Shown piece after piece: positions 1 through 7,899 of a stretch of DNA of 64,000 nt; the first letter of the stretch is position 1, and every line of letters begins with the position of its first letter. This stretch comes from CAWDVH01 sp963805705. Lineage in GTDB: Bacteria > Actinomycetota > Actinomycetes > Streptosporangiales > Streptosporangiaceae. The stretch lies in NCBI GenBank assembly GCA_963805705.1, contig CAWDVH010000001.1:2108001-2172000 (forward strand). The letters run 5' to 3'. The position numbers were made by a program, and so were the translations under genes. Under the pieces are notes generated by a model. The model made no database searches, was not told the DNA's origin, and saw only the letters and a program-made list of their open reading frames with translations.

Positions 1-65
1 CGGGCTGCAGGTCCGGCGCCGCGTGATCCGCGGTCTTGCCGGCCGATCTCAGCGTGGCGGGTCGG

Positions 66-397
66 GTCGGCCGCGCCGGCGGCTCGCTTCGCGAGACTCC
101 CTGCCGGACCCGGTGCATCACTTCCAGGGCCAGCCAGGCCAGCAGGATGAGTCAGCGGCGATGGGGCAGGGAAGGCCTCAGCCCCGGGCATTGGCCGCCG
201 GCGCGACGGGCTGACTTGGAAGCATCAGCACGGCCGGGCTGAGCAACGAATTACCAGGCATGCATCGACGTCCGGGTGCGCGGGCTGGAGCCGCGCTTCG
301 CTCCCAGAATCGGACATCCGGCTCCCAGAGTCGGGCATATCGGCGGGCTGTGTGTCGCCCAGGATGATGATCCTGCCGTTGAGCAGCTAAAACTGGG
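66..397. repeat. Left copy of tRNA-Ala flank repeat
   Basis: This stretch is clearly similar to 7386-7682, the sequence just beyond the 3' end of the intact tRNA-Ala. Shared landmarks in the same order are the CTCGCTTCGCGAG hairpin, the AAGGCCTCAGCCCC block, paired GCTCCCAGAATCGG motifs (300-316 and 321-337) and GTGTCGCCCAGGATGA. The left copy carries about 35 extra bases near 210-265. No convincing protein-coding gene is present. It may be a small mobile element or the old chromosomal flank of the tRNA duplicated with it. Confidence 0.8.
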
Positions 398-440
398 TGG
401 AGCTGAGGGGATTTGAACCCCTGACCCCCTCGATGCGAAC
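398..440 (-). other. tRNA-Ala 3'-half duplicate (att-like site)
   Basis: The 43 bases here are identical to the intact tRNA-Ala at 7683-7756 from its anticodon loop to its 3' end (matching 7683-7725). Identity collapses beyond 440, so the 5' half is missing or decayed. Anticodon-to-3'-end duplications are the usual footprint of site-specific integration into tRNA genes, so this is a good candidate for the distal attachment site of an island occupying roughly 441-7682. The continued similarity on the outer side (66-397) is not explained by a simple single integration. Confidence 0.75.
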
Positions 441-701
441 CGAGTGCATCATCCCGCAAAGCCACTGTCCTGCCACGTACCCGCACGTCAGAGACGTCAG
501 GCCAGGCATGGTGGCTCCGCCTGCCCGCGCCTGACGGCGTCATGCCGCTCCCATTTCGCTCCCAGAATCGGACAGCCTCCTTCCGTCGCTGCGGCCCGCG
601 AATGGAGCACGCCCGGGATCGTTCGGCATCCTGAGTGCCGGACAGCCGACCCCATATCGAGAATCGGTCTGCTGTCGGCCATGAGGATGGCTCCCTCATC
701 A
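441..701. other. Non-coding stretch before the IS
   Basis: No supported gene. It holds a third copy of the GCTCCCAGAATCGGACA motif (558-574) seen in pairs in the flank repeats. The IS at 710-2127 interrupts this stretch; joining 709 to 2136 restores the pre-insertion sequence, which also shows no recognisable gene. Confidence 0.5.
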
Positions 702-709
702 CTGGTGAT
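702..709. repeat. Target-site duplication, left (CTGGTGAT)
   Basis: The octamer CTGGTGAT immediately before the left inverted repeat recurs exactly at 2128-2135 after the right one. Eight base pairs is a normal IS256-family duplication length. Confidence 0.9.
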
Positions 710-2127
710 GGGACTGTAAGAAGAACGGTGTAACTCCTGTGACAGGGCGGGCAGATGGGCCCGTCTGAAGGAGGTAGCACTGTGACGACGACAGCAGAGC
801 CGGCAGCAGCCGCCGCGGAGGCGGCGGGTGATGATGGCCGGGTGAATGTGACAGCTGATGATGAGGAGATGGTCCGGCAGCTGGGGGCGCGGGCCCGGTC
901 GGGGGATCTGTCCCTGACGGGGCCGGGCGGGCTGCTGGGCCGGCTGACGAAGGTCGTGCTGGAAGGCGCCCTGGAGGGCGAGATGGACGACCATCTCGGC
1001 TATCCGGCCCATGACCCGGCGGGCCGGGATGGGGGGAACTCCCGGAACGGCAGGCGGTCCAAGACGGTGATCACTGACGTCGGCCCGGTGCAGCTGGAGG
1101 TGCCCCGGGACCGGGACGCCTCGTTTGAGCCGCGGGTGGTGGCCAAGCGGCAGCGGCGGCTGGCCGGGGTCGATGACATGGTGATCTCCCTGGTCGCCAA
1201 GGGCCTGACCACCGGTGAGGTGCAGGCGCACCTGGCGGAGATTTATGGCGCCGAGGTGTCGCGGGAGACCATCTCCAAGATCACTGACCGGGTGCTGGAC
1301 AGCCTGGCGGACTGGCAGTCCCGGCCCCTGGACCCGGTATACGCGGTGCTGTTCATCGATGTCATTAACGTCAAGATCAGGGACGGGAACGTCGCGAACC
1401 GGCCCATCTACGTCGCCCTGGCCGTCAGCGCGGACGGGGAGCGGGATGTGCTGGGGCTGTGGGCCGGGGACCACGGCGACGGCGAAGGCGCCAGGTACTG
1501 GCTGCGGGTCCTGACCGAGATCAAGAACCGCGGCACCGCCGATGTCCTCATGGTCGTCTGCGACGGGCTCAAGGGCCTGCCCGAGGCGATCGGGCATGTC
1601 TGGCCCCGGGCGGTCACCCAGACCTGCATCGTGCACCTGCTGCGCAACAGCTTTGCTTATGCCTCTAAGCGGGACTGGGCCGCGATCGCCAAAGACCTCC
1701 GGCCGGTCTATACCGCCGTGTCGGAGGTGGCGGCGCTGGACGCGTTCGCGCGGTTCGCCGGGACCTGGGAGAAGCAGTACCCGGCGATCATCCGGCTGTG
1801 GGAGAGCGCCTGGGCCGAGTTCGTCCCGTTCCTGGGGTTCGACCGCGAGATCCGCACGATCATCTGCACCACCAATGCCATCGAGTCGCTGAATGCCCGG
1901 TTCCGCCGGTCGGTCAAGGCCCGCGGGCACTTCCCCACCGAGCAGGCCGCCCTCAAGCACCTCTACCTGACCGTGGTCAGCCTCGACCCCACCGGCCGCG
2001 GCCGCAAACGATGGTCCAACCGCTGGAAAGCCGCCCTCAACGCCTTCGACATCACCTTCAACGGCCGGCTCACCGCCGGCCGCAAGTAACCCACCAAACC
2101 GGGTTACACCGTTAACTGGACAGTCCC
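710..2127 (+). mobile_element. IS256-family insertion sequence, complete
   Basis: This is a 1418-bp element. The ends are imperfect inverted repeats: GGGACTGT at 710-717 followed by ACGGTGTAA, and the reverse complement of the right end, which also reads GGGACTGT then ACGGTGTAA. They are flanked by the perfect 8-bp duplication CTGGTGAT (702-709, 2128-2135). A single intact transposase fills the interior. Intact gene, intact ends and perfect duplication suggest a recent and possibly still active insertion. Confidence 0.92.
782..2089 (+). CDS. IS256-family transposase (mutator type)
   Basis: A 435-residue DDE transposase that moves the surrounding element. The GTG at 782 is preferred because GAAGGAGG lies 6 bases upstream; an in-frame ATG at 755 would add nine residues. 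The three catalytic acidic residues are visible: Asp193 in FIDVINVKIRDG, Asp261 in VVCDGLKGLPEAI, and Glu368 in TTNAIESLNARFRR, along with the family C-x2-H motif (TCIVHLLRNS). The N-terminal part carries the conserved EGEMDDHLGY block. Length and motifs are complete for the family, with no frameshift. A long open frame on the opposite strand (497-2146) is a high-GC shadow. Confidence 0.95.
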   Translation: MTTTAEPAAAAAEAAGDDGRVNVTADDEEMVRQLGARARSGDLSLTGPGGLLGRLTKVVLEGALEGEMDDHLGYPAHDPAGRDGGNSRNGRRSKTVITDVGPVQLEVPRDRDASFEPRVVAKRQRRLAGVDDMVISLVAKGLTTGEVQAHLAEIYGAEVSRETISKITDRVLDSLADWQSRPLDPVYAVLFIDVINVKIRDGNVANRPIYVALAVSADGERDVLGLWAGDHGDGEGARYWLRVLTEIKNRGTADVLMVVCDGLKGLPEAIGHVWPRAVTQTCIVHLLRNSFAYASKRDWAAIAKDLRPVYTAVSEVAALDAFARFAGTWEKQYPAIIRLWESAWAEFVPFLGFDREIRTIICTTNAIESLNARFRRSVKARGHFPTEQAALKHLYLTVVSLDPTGRGRKRWSNRWKAALNAFDITFNGRLTAGRK

Positions 2128-2135
2128 CTGGTGAT
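2128..2135. repeat. Target-site duplication, right (CTGGTGAT)
   Basis: Exact partner of the octamer at 702-709, immediately outside the right inverted repeat of the IS. Confidence 0.9.
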
Positions 2136-2242
2136 CGGATCCGCATTGACGGAGTTGCCGTTGCCGGTGAGGGGCTCGCCTGACTGCAGCCGTGGCGTTG
2201 TCGAACGCGTCGAAAAGCAGGTTGGGCTGGGTCACTGGTTGA

Positions 2243-3148
2243 TCAGCGGACGTCGTGAGCGTCACGCGTGCCGACGTTGCCGGCGGCGTGGGTGGCGGCC
2301 CAGCTGGCAAGTAGTTTGAGTCCGTCGGCCGCAGGGGTATCAGGGTCGGCAGTGTAGAGGTTGAGGCGCAACCCAGGCTCGGAGGGGAGTTCCATAGCCT
2401 CGAAGTTGAGGTCGAGCTCGCCGACGGCGGGATGGCGGAGTCGTTTGCGGCCGCTGCGGTGGAATTTGACGTTGTGCGAGGCCCAGTGCTGGCGGAATAG
2501 CTCGCTCTGGGTGGAGAGTTCGCCGACGAGGGTGATGAGGGCTTTGTCGTGAGGGTTGCGTCCTGCTTCGAGTCGGAGCATGGCGGCGGCGTCGGTGGCC
2601 ATGCGGTCGTAGTCGATGAAGAATTCTCGGGCGGCCGGGTCGAGGTAGATGAACCTGGTGGTGTTGGCGGCGCGTTTGGCTGTCGCCCCGGCGGCTGCGG
2701 AGTCCAGGACCGGTGAGTAGAGCGCGCGGGCGAGAGGGTTCATGGCGAGGATGTCGTGCCGGGCGTTGCGGATCCAGGCTGGCGCTTCGGTGATCGCGTC
2801 GAGAACCTGCTGGATGACTGGGCGAACCGTGGCTGGGCTGGGTCGGGCGCGGCGCGTCGCGGTTGGGCGGGCGGAGCGGGCTAGTGCCCGCAAGTGCTCG
2901 CGCTCGGCCTCGTCGAGTTGCAGTGCGTTCGCAACTCCGTCGAGGACCGCCTCGGAGGCGCCCGCGAGGTCGCCGCGCTCCATCCGGATGTAGTAGTCGA
3001 TGCTGACCCCTGCGAGTAGCGCGACCTCTTCCCGGCGCAGGCCCTTGACCCGGCGGTTGCCGCCGTAGGCGGGCAGGCCGGCCTGATCGGGGGTGATCCG
3101 TGCCCGCCGGGAGGCGAGGAACTCGCGGACCTGTGCTCGGTTGTCCAT
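2243..3148 (-). CDS. XRE-family regulator with MmyB-like C-terminal domain
   Basis: A 301-residue cytoplasmic DNA-binding protein. Residues about 10-75 form an XRE helix-turn-helix, with the recognition region LRREEVALLAGVSIDYYIRMERG. Residues about 105-290 match the MmyB-like ligand-binding domain common in actinobacterial regulators, including a YLDPAAREFFIDYD segment. The gene is divergent from the cupin gene at 3314 across a 165-bp gap, so it is probably the local regulator of the cupin/CMD/aldo-keto reductase operon. The ligand cannot be told from sequence. It lies within the tRNA-Ala island. Confidence 0.88.
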   Translation of the reverse strand: MDNRAQVREFLASRRARITPDQAGLPAYGGNRRVKGLRREEVALLAGVSIDYYIRMERGDLAGASEAVLDGVANALQLDEAEREHLRALARSARPTATRRARPSPATVRPVIQQVLDAITEAPAWIRNARHDILAMNPLARALYSPVLDSAAAGATAKRAANTTRFIYLDPAAREFFIDYDRMATDAAAMLRLEAGRNPHDKALITLVGELSTQSELFRQHWASHNVKFHRSGRKRLRHPAVGELDLNFEAMELPSEPGLRLNLYTADPDTPAADGLKLLASWAATHAAGNVGTRDAHDVR

Positions 3149-3313
3149 GACTCCACGGTAGGTGAAGTCGCTGGAGGCAGGGAGGTACCGCCGTTACCTG
3201 GAAGAGCAGGCCCTCCCACGGGCGCGAGCACGCGCGTTAACTGGTTCTCGCGAGCATGCCACCGGGACAGCACCGTTCACTCTTGATTACCTCAACGATG
3301 AGAAGGACACGAC

Positions 3314-3727
3314 ATGTATAAGAGCCCCAGCACCGCCACGGTGAAGACCCCGTCGTCGAACTTCACCGGCGACGTGTGGATGAACCCGGTGTTCGGCGGC
3401 GACGGGATCTCGCAGCTCACCTGCGGTCTGGTCCGGTTCACTCCTGGCGCGCGCACTAACTGGCACAGCCACGTCAACGGGCAGCTGCTGGTGTGCACTG
3501 ACGGCATCGGGCTGGTCGGCACCCGCGACGGGAAGACTGTCGTGCTGCGCGCGGGAAAGAGCGTGTGGACTGCGGCGGGCGAGGAGCATTTCCACGGCGG
3601 CACCGCCGAGAACATGATGTGCCATTACGCGATCCTCGACGCCTCCGGCGACAGGGACACTACGACCTGGCTCGAGCCGGTCACCGACGAGCAGTACCTG
3701 GCCGCGCACCACGCGGCGGGGGTGTAG
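3314..3727 (+). CDS. Cupin-domain protein
   Basis: A 137-residue single-domain cupin. Metal-binding residues are visible as His51 and His53 in NWHSHVNGQ and His92/His94 in EEHFHGG, the order expected of a conserved-barrel cupin that binds a divalent metal. No signal peptide is seen. The ATG follows GAGAAGGA at a normal distance. It is the first gene of a tight plus-strand run: only 3 bases separate it from the next gene, a carboxymuconolactone decarboxylase-like protein. That pairing is common in small quinone/aromatic redox cassettes. The substrate is unknown. Confidence 0.88.
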   Translation: MYKSPSTATVKTPSSNFTGDVWMNPVFGGDGISQLTCGLVRFTPGARTNWHSHVNGQLLVCTDGIGLVGTRDGKTVVLRAGKSVWTAAGEEHFHGGTAENMMCHYAILDASGDRDTTTWLEPVTDEQYLAAHHAAGV

Positions 3728-3730
3728 TCG

Positions 3731-4504
3731 ATGGCGATCAGCGCTGCCGCGAAGAGCAATCACGGCCAGCTGTTCGGTGACCGGGTCTCCGCTCTGGCGC
3801 AGTCCGACCCCGAGCTGATCGAGTACTTCGGCAACTTCGCCTTCGACGAGGCGCCCGCCGACGCCGCGCGATTGGACGGGACGCTCGACCTGCACATCCG
3901 GCTCATGGTGCAGCTGGCCGCGATCCTGGCCGTCGGCGGCCTCGCAGAGTTCCGCGTCGTGGGCGCCGCAGCGGTGGCCAGCGGCGGGGTCAGCCCGGTC
4001 GAGCTGAAGGAGATCGTCTACCAGTCCGTCGCCTACGTCGGCATGGCTCGCGCGTTCGACTACCTGCACGCGGTCAATGACGTCCTCACCGAGGCAGGGG
4101 TCGAGCTGCCTCTGCCCGGGCAGGCGGCGTCCACGCCGGCGACGCGACTGGAGCACGGCAAGGCGGTGCAGGGTCGCATTGTCGGCGACGGCGCGGTGGC
4201 CGCTCGCCTCACGGGCACCCCGGCGGATGAGGTGCACTTCCAGCGCTACCTGGCCGCTAACTGCTTCGGCGACACCGTCGGGCGCGGCGGCATCGACCTG
4301 GAGGTGCGCGAGCTGCTCACGTTCTCGATGCTTGTCGCCCTGGGGGGCGCCGACGCTCAGGTGCGCGGGCACGTCAACGCGAACCTGCGGGTTGGCAACA
4401 CCCGCGCGAGGCTGCTCGCCGTGCTGACCGTGCTCGTGCCCTTCATCGGCTATCCCCGCACCCTCAACGGCCTCGCCGCACTCAACGACATCACCGGCAG
4501 CTGA
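3731..4504 (+). CDS. Carboxymuconolactone decarboxylase (CMD) family protein
   Basis: A 257-residue protein with two CMD-like helical repeats, about residues 45-120 (containing GGLAEFRVVGAAAVASGGV and LKEIVYQSVAYVGMARAF) and about 165-250 (LEVRELLTFSMLVALGGADAQ, then LLAVLTVLVPFIGYPR). This is the two-domain arrangement of 4-carboxymuconolactone decarboxylase/alkylhydroperoxidase-like proteins. The AhpD-type CxxC motif is not present, so a peroxidase role is not supported; decarboxylase or another small-molecule role remains possible. It sits between the cupin and the first aldo/keto reductase with almost no spacing, so the genes are likely co-transcribed. Confidence 0.85.
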   Translation: MAISAAAKSNHGQLFGDRVSALAQSDPELIEYFGNFAFDEAPADAARLDGTLDLHIRLMVQLAAILAVGGLAEFRVVGAAAVASGGVSPVELKEIVYQSVAYVGMARAFDYLHAVNDVLTEAGVELPLPGQAASTPATRLEHGKAVQGRIVGDGAVAARLTGTPADEVHFQRYLAANCFGDTVGRGGIDLEVRELLTFSMLVALGGADAQVRGHVNANLRVGNTRARLLAVLTVLVPFIGYPRTLNGLAALNDITGS

Positions 4505-4527
4505 ACATGAACAACGAGGAGCACGAC

Positions 4528-5559
4528 ATGGAATACCGACCGCTGGGCCGCACCGGGGTATCGGTGAGCCCGTTGTGCCTGGGCACGATGATGTTCGGGC
4601 CCTGGGGCAACGACGATCGCGCTGACGCGGTCCGCGTCATTCACCGCGCACTCGATGCCGGGATCAACTTCGTTGACACCGCTGACGTGTATTCCGGCGG
4701 CGTGTCGGAGGAGATCACTGGCGAGGCCCTGCAGCGGCGCCGCGATGATGTCGTGCTGGCGACGAAGTTCTTCATGCCGATGGACGACCGGCCAAATCAT
4801 GGTGGCGGTTCCCGGAAGTGGATCATGCAGGAGGTCGAGAATTCGCTGCGGCGCCTGAAGACGGATTACATCGACCTGTATCAGGTGCATCGTCCGAGCG
4901 CGACGACGGATGTCGAGGAGACCCTAAGCGCGCTGACCGATCTGGTGCGCCACGGGAAGGTCCGCTACATCGGATCGTCCTCGTACTCGGCCAGCCAGAT
5001 CGTCGAGGCGCAATGGGTCTCCCGCGAGCGGAACCTGGCCCGGTTCGTCACCGAACAGCCCCCATACTCGATCCTCGTCCGCGGTATCGAGGCAGACGTG
5101 CTCCCGACGGTTCAGCGTCACGGCATGGGAGCCCTCGTCTACAGCCCGCTTTCCGGTGGCTGGCTGACCGGCCGGTGGCGCAAGGGTGCCCCCGGCACGC
5201 CCACGTCGGCCGCGCGCCCAGGTGCCCGGTTCGACATGAGCACCCCGGCGAACCAGCGCAAACTGGACGTCGTCGAAGAGCTTGCGCAGCTTGCCGAGAA
5301 GTCGGGAATTACGATGATCGAACTCGCACTGGCCTGGGCGATCAACCACCCGGGCGTCACCTCGGCGATCATCGGCCCGCGGACCATGGAACAACTCGAG
5401 TCGCAGCTTGCGTCGGTGCAAGTCACGCTGGACACCGAGCTCCTCGATCGCATCGACGAGCTCGTGGCACCAGGCTTCACGCTGAACCCGGACGACAACA
5501 GCTACGGAACGGCCGAACTGACGCCGCAGGCCCGCCGGCGGCAGACCAGTTCTGATTGA
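4528..5559 (+). CDS. Aldo/keto reductase
   Basis: A 343-residue NAD(P)H-dependent oxidoreductase of the AKR superfamily with a TIM-barrel fold. The catalytic tetrad is visible: Asp50 and Tyr55 in NFVDTADVYSGG, Lys80 in LATKFF, and His121 in LYQVHRPS. I chose the ATG at 4528 (MEYRPLGRTG, the typical family start) because GAGGA lies 7 bases before it; an ATG at 4507 would add seven residues. The substrate is unknown; relatives reduce quinones, aldehydes or sugar carbonyls. It is the third gene of the island operon. Confidence 0.92.
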   Translation: MEYRPLGRTGVSVSPLCLGTMMFGPWGNDDRADAVRVIHRALDAGINFVDTADVYSGGVSEEITGEALQRRRDDVVLATKFFMPMDDRPNHGGGSRKWIMQEVENSLRRLKTDYIDLYQVHRPSATTDVEETLSALTDLVRHGKVRYIGSSSYSASQIVEAQWVSRERNLARFVTEQPPYSILVRGIEADVLPTVQRHGMGALVYSPLSGGWLTGRWRKGAPGTPTSAARPGARFDMSTPANQRKLDVVEELAQLAEKSGITMIELALAWAINHPGVTSAIIGPRTMEQLESQLASVQVTLDTELLDRIDELVAPGFTLNPDDNSYGTAELTPQARRRQTSSD

Positions 5560-5639
5560 CGCCGTCGAGGCGGGTAAGCGAGACCACACTAGGTGCTGGC
5601 TCACCGTGACCCGCGGCACGTATCCGGAGGATTATCACC

Positions 5640-6530
5640 ATGACACGCGAAGTACCAGTCATCGCCCTGAACAACGGCGTCGGGATGCCATCGATCGGTC
5701 TCGGTGTCTTTCAGACACCGCCGGACGAGACGCGCAGCGCGGTCACGGCCGCACTCGACACCGGCTACCACCATATTGACACGGCCGCCGCCTACGGCAA
5801 CGAGCGCGAGGTCGGCGAAGCGGTACGCGCGTCGAAGGGCGGCCGTGCGGCGGTCTTCCTGGAGACCAAGATCTGGATCAGCGACTACGGATATGACGAG
5901 ACACTGCACGGCTTCGACAAGAGCGCCGGCAAGCTGGGCGTCGACCAGATCGACCTACTGATCCTGCATCAGGCGCTGCCGTCCGACTTCGGCAAGACGC
6001 TCGCGGCTTACCGGGCGCTGGAGACATTGCTCAAGGACGGCAAGGTTCGCGCCATCGGCATCAGCAACTTCATGGTCGCGCACCTCACGAACCTGCTGGA
6101 CAAGGCCGAGGTCGTCCCCGCCGTCAACCAGATTGAGCTGCATCCCTACTTCCAGCAGCCGGAGGTGCAGGCGTTCAACGCCGAGCACGGCATCGTGACC
6201 CAGGCCTGGTCACCGATCGGCGGCATCACCTTCTACCGCGAGGGCGAGCACACCAGCACCCTGGAAGACCCGGCCATCGTCGAGATCGCCGAGTCCCACT
6301 CCCAGAGTCCCGCCCAGGTCATGCTGCGCTGGCACCTGCAAGAGGGACGCTCGGTCATCCCGAAGTCAACCAAGCCCCGCCGCATCGCGGAGAACTTCGA
6401 CGTGTTCGACTTCGAGCTCACCGCGGACGAGGTCGCCGCCATAGATGGGCTAGATACTGGCAAGCGCGGCGGTCCCGAGCCGGACGCCATCACCCTGGAA
6501 GGCTTCGGCCGCGAGATCCCGGAGGCCTGA
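5640..6530 (+). CDS. Aldo/keto reductase (2,5-diketo-gluconate reductase type)
   Basis: A 296-residue AKR. The tetrad reads Asp47 and Tyr52 (HIDTAAAYGNE), Lys77 (LETKIW) and His110 (LLILHQALP). The end contains the usual cofactor-binding segment VIPKSTKPRRIAENFDVFDF. GGAGG ten bases before the ATG supports the start. Sequence style differs from the upstream AKR, so the pair represents two subfamilies rather than a recent duplication. The 80-base gap to the upstream gene shows no strong terminator, so co-transcription is likely. Confidence 0.92.
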   Translation: MTREVPVIALNNGVGMPSIGLGVFQTPPDETRSAVTAALDTGYHHIDTAAAYGNEREVGEAVRASKGGRAAVFLETKIWISDYGYDETLHGFDKSAGKLGVDQIDLLILHQALPSDFGKTLAAYRALETLLKDGKVRAIGISNFMVAHLTNLLDKAEVVPAVNQIELHPYFQQPEVQAFNAEHGIVTQAWSPIGGITFYREGEHTSTLEDPAIVEIAESHSQSPAQVMLRWHLQEGRSVIPKSTKPRRIAENFDVFDFELTADEVAAIDGLDTGKRGGPEPDAITLEGFGREIPEA

Positions 6531-6578
6531 CCACAATGACAAGCACCAGCACACAGTCAGGCCTGCGCGCGCACTGCG

Positions 6579-6968
6579 TCAGGCGGGGGCTTCGACGGGC
6601 AGTCCGAGGGCGTGCGCTGAGTCTTGCAGTCTCTTGTCGTAGCAGACGAAGGCGCTCAGATCGGTTCGTATCTCGTGAGCGGTCGCAAGGTGGATGGCGT
6701 CGAGGCTGCGCAGCATCTTGTCCCCGATAACCTCAGCCGCCGGGGCGACATCGTCCATGCTCAGCAATGCGATCGCGGAAAGGACCGCATTGGCGCGACT
6801 GATCCGGTGCGGCGCATTGCGGGTCACGGCTCGCCACATCTCGATTCGGAGCAGTCGCGACGATACGCGCGGAATTCCTGCGCGCTCCGCCATCCACAGT
6901 TCCAGGCGCGCGGTCTCTGGCTCGGCCACGACGAGCTTGAGCGCGGCCGAGGTGTCCAGGTAGATCAT
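6579..6968 (-). CDS. PIN-domain toxin (VapC-like)
   Basis: A 129-residue PIN-domain ribonuclease, the probable toxin of a type II pair. Acidic residues expected for metal binding are Asp5 (MIYLDTSAALKL), Glu43 (RIEMWRA), Asp90 (SLDAIHLATA) and Asp111 (CYDKRL). It overlaps the antitoxin stop by one base (ATGA arrangement), so the two are translationally coupled. The RNA target cannot be inferred. It lies near the right end of the tRNA-Ala island, where such modules often stabilise mobile DNA. Confidence 0.9.
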   Translation of the reverse strand: MIYLDTSAALKLVVAEPETARLELWMAERAGIPRVSSRLLRIEMWRAVTRNAPHRISRANAVLSAIALLSMDDVAPAAEVIGDKMLRSLDAIHLATAHEIRTDLSAFVCYDKRLQDSAHALGLPVEAPA

Positions 6969-7267
6969 CAGTACCGCTCGTCGTCGCGCATCTGCGTCAG
7001 AGTTGCGCTGAGGGACACGTTCTCATCCGTCTCGTCGCGTGGCGGAGTAGGCGGGATCGGGCCGGGGTTGGATGCCGGGACAGCCCGGCCCTGCGCAATC
7101 AGGCGGTCCAGCAGCGGAACCCCCGTCGTGGGGGCGGCCGGCGTGATGCGGGCAACGGGCCGCCCGTACTCGCTGATCTCGACCGACTCCCCGGACTTGA
7201 CGCGTTCCAGTACTTTGGCGGTCTGCCGGTTCAGCTCGCTTACCGTCACGGACTCCATGAGAGTCAT
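6968..7267 (-). CDS. Antitoxin, Phd/YefM family
   Basis: A 99-residue antitoxin. The N-terminus (SVTVSELNRQTAKVLERVKSG, then ISEYGRPVARI) is the Phd/YefM DNA-binding fold; the C-terminal part, rich in Pro and acidic residues, would wrap the PIN toxin. The start is the ATG at 7267 or the ATG three codons later (7258); a longer frame to 7453 runs through the repeat region and is unlikely. It is directly upstream of the toxin. Direct repeats GTACTAC just before the start (7269-7285) are a plausible autoregulatory operator. Confidence 0.88.
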   Translation of the reverse strand: MTLMESVTVSELNRQTAKVLERVKSGESVEISEYGRPVARITPAAPTTGVPLLDRLIAQGRAVPASNPGPIPPTPPRDETDENVSLSATLTQMRDDERY

Positions 7268-7268
7268 G

Positions 7269-7285
7269 GTACTACCAAGTACTAC
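7269..7285. promoter_or_regulatory. Candidate antitoxin operator
   Basis: GTACTAC occurs at 7269-7275 and again at 7279-7285, exactly one helical turn (10 bp) apart, two bases upstream of the antitoxin ATG. The Phd/YefM family represses its own promoter, so this is a reasonable binding site. It is inferred from position and symmetry only. Confidence 0.4.
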
Positions 7286-7385
7286 TTCGTGGACGACCGA
7301 GCGCTCTCGTCCCATGCCTTCAACTCCGGCATTGCCATGCCGTGCAGAACAGCGGTTACATGCGCGGGGTGCCAGGCTGGTTGGG

Positions 7386-7682
7386 GTCGGCCGTCCCGGC
7401 GGCTCGCTTCGCGAGACGCCCTGCTGGATCCGATGAATCACCTGCACGGCCAACCAGGCCGGCAGGATGAATCAACGGCGATGGGTCAAGGAAGGCCTCA
7501 GCCCCGGACACTGGCCGGTCGGCGCGACGGGATGACATCAGGCATGCACCGACGTCCCGGTGCGTGGCCTGGAGTCGCGCTTCGCTCCCAGAATCGGGCA
7601 TCCGGCTCCCAGAATCGGACATACCGGTGGCGCTGCGTGTCGCCCAGGATGACGATCATGCCCTTGAGCAGCCAAGACTGGG
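7386..7682. repeat. Right copy of tRNA-Ala flank repeat
   Basis: Partner of 66-397, lying directly beyond the 3' end of the intact tRNA-Ala. It carries the same CTCGCTTCGCGAG hairpin and two GCTCCCAGAATCGG motifs at 7584-7600 and 7605-7621, whose starts are 21 bp apart (two helical turns). No protein gene is supported here. Confidence 0.8.
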
Positions 7683-7756
7683 TGGAGCTGAGGGGATTTG
7701 AACCCCTGACCCCCTCGATGCGAACGAGGTGCGCTACCGGACTGCGCCACAGCCCC
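7683..7756 (-). tRNA. tRNA-Ala (anticodon CGC)
   Basis: A 74-nt cloverleaf reads cleanly on the minus strand: acceptor GGGGCTG paired with CAGCTCC and discriminator A, D-stem GCGC/GCGC, anticodon arm CCTCG-TTCGCAT-CGAGG (anticodon CGC) and T-arm AGGGG-TTCAAAT-CCCCT. The G3:U70 wobble pair that identifies alanine tRNAs is present. CCA is not encoded. It is the intact end of the duplicated attachment-site pair. Confidence 0.95.
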
Positions 7757-7899
7757 AAGACCGGCAGCCAGCGTAGCAAACCCAGGCAGTTCTTGCTCCG
7801 CGCCGAGGCGCCCGGCCGACGTCGCCGCTCCGCGACGGTAACGCCCACCGCTCCGCGGATCGTGATCCGCGCCCGTTCCGCGACGGCGACCGGCGGGGC

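Noticed and set aside
178..780. 200-residue minus-strand frame through the left repeat
   Set aside because: It reads across the tRNA fragment and repeat; its similarity to the frame at 7538-7700 is only repeat DNA.
497..2146. Long minus-strand open frame opposite the IS256 transposase
   Set aside because: Antisense shadow of a high-GC gene; it crosses the IS boundary and shows no family motifs.
7538..7899. C-terminal extension of the sepX frame through tRNA-Ala
   Set aside because: It arises from the frameshift; the family end is in another frame and stops at 7900.
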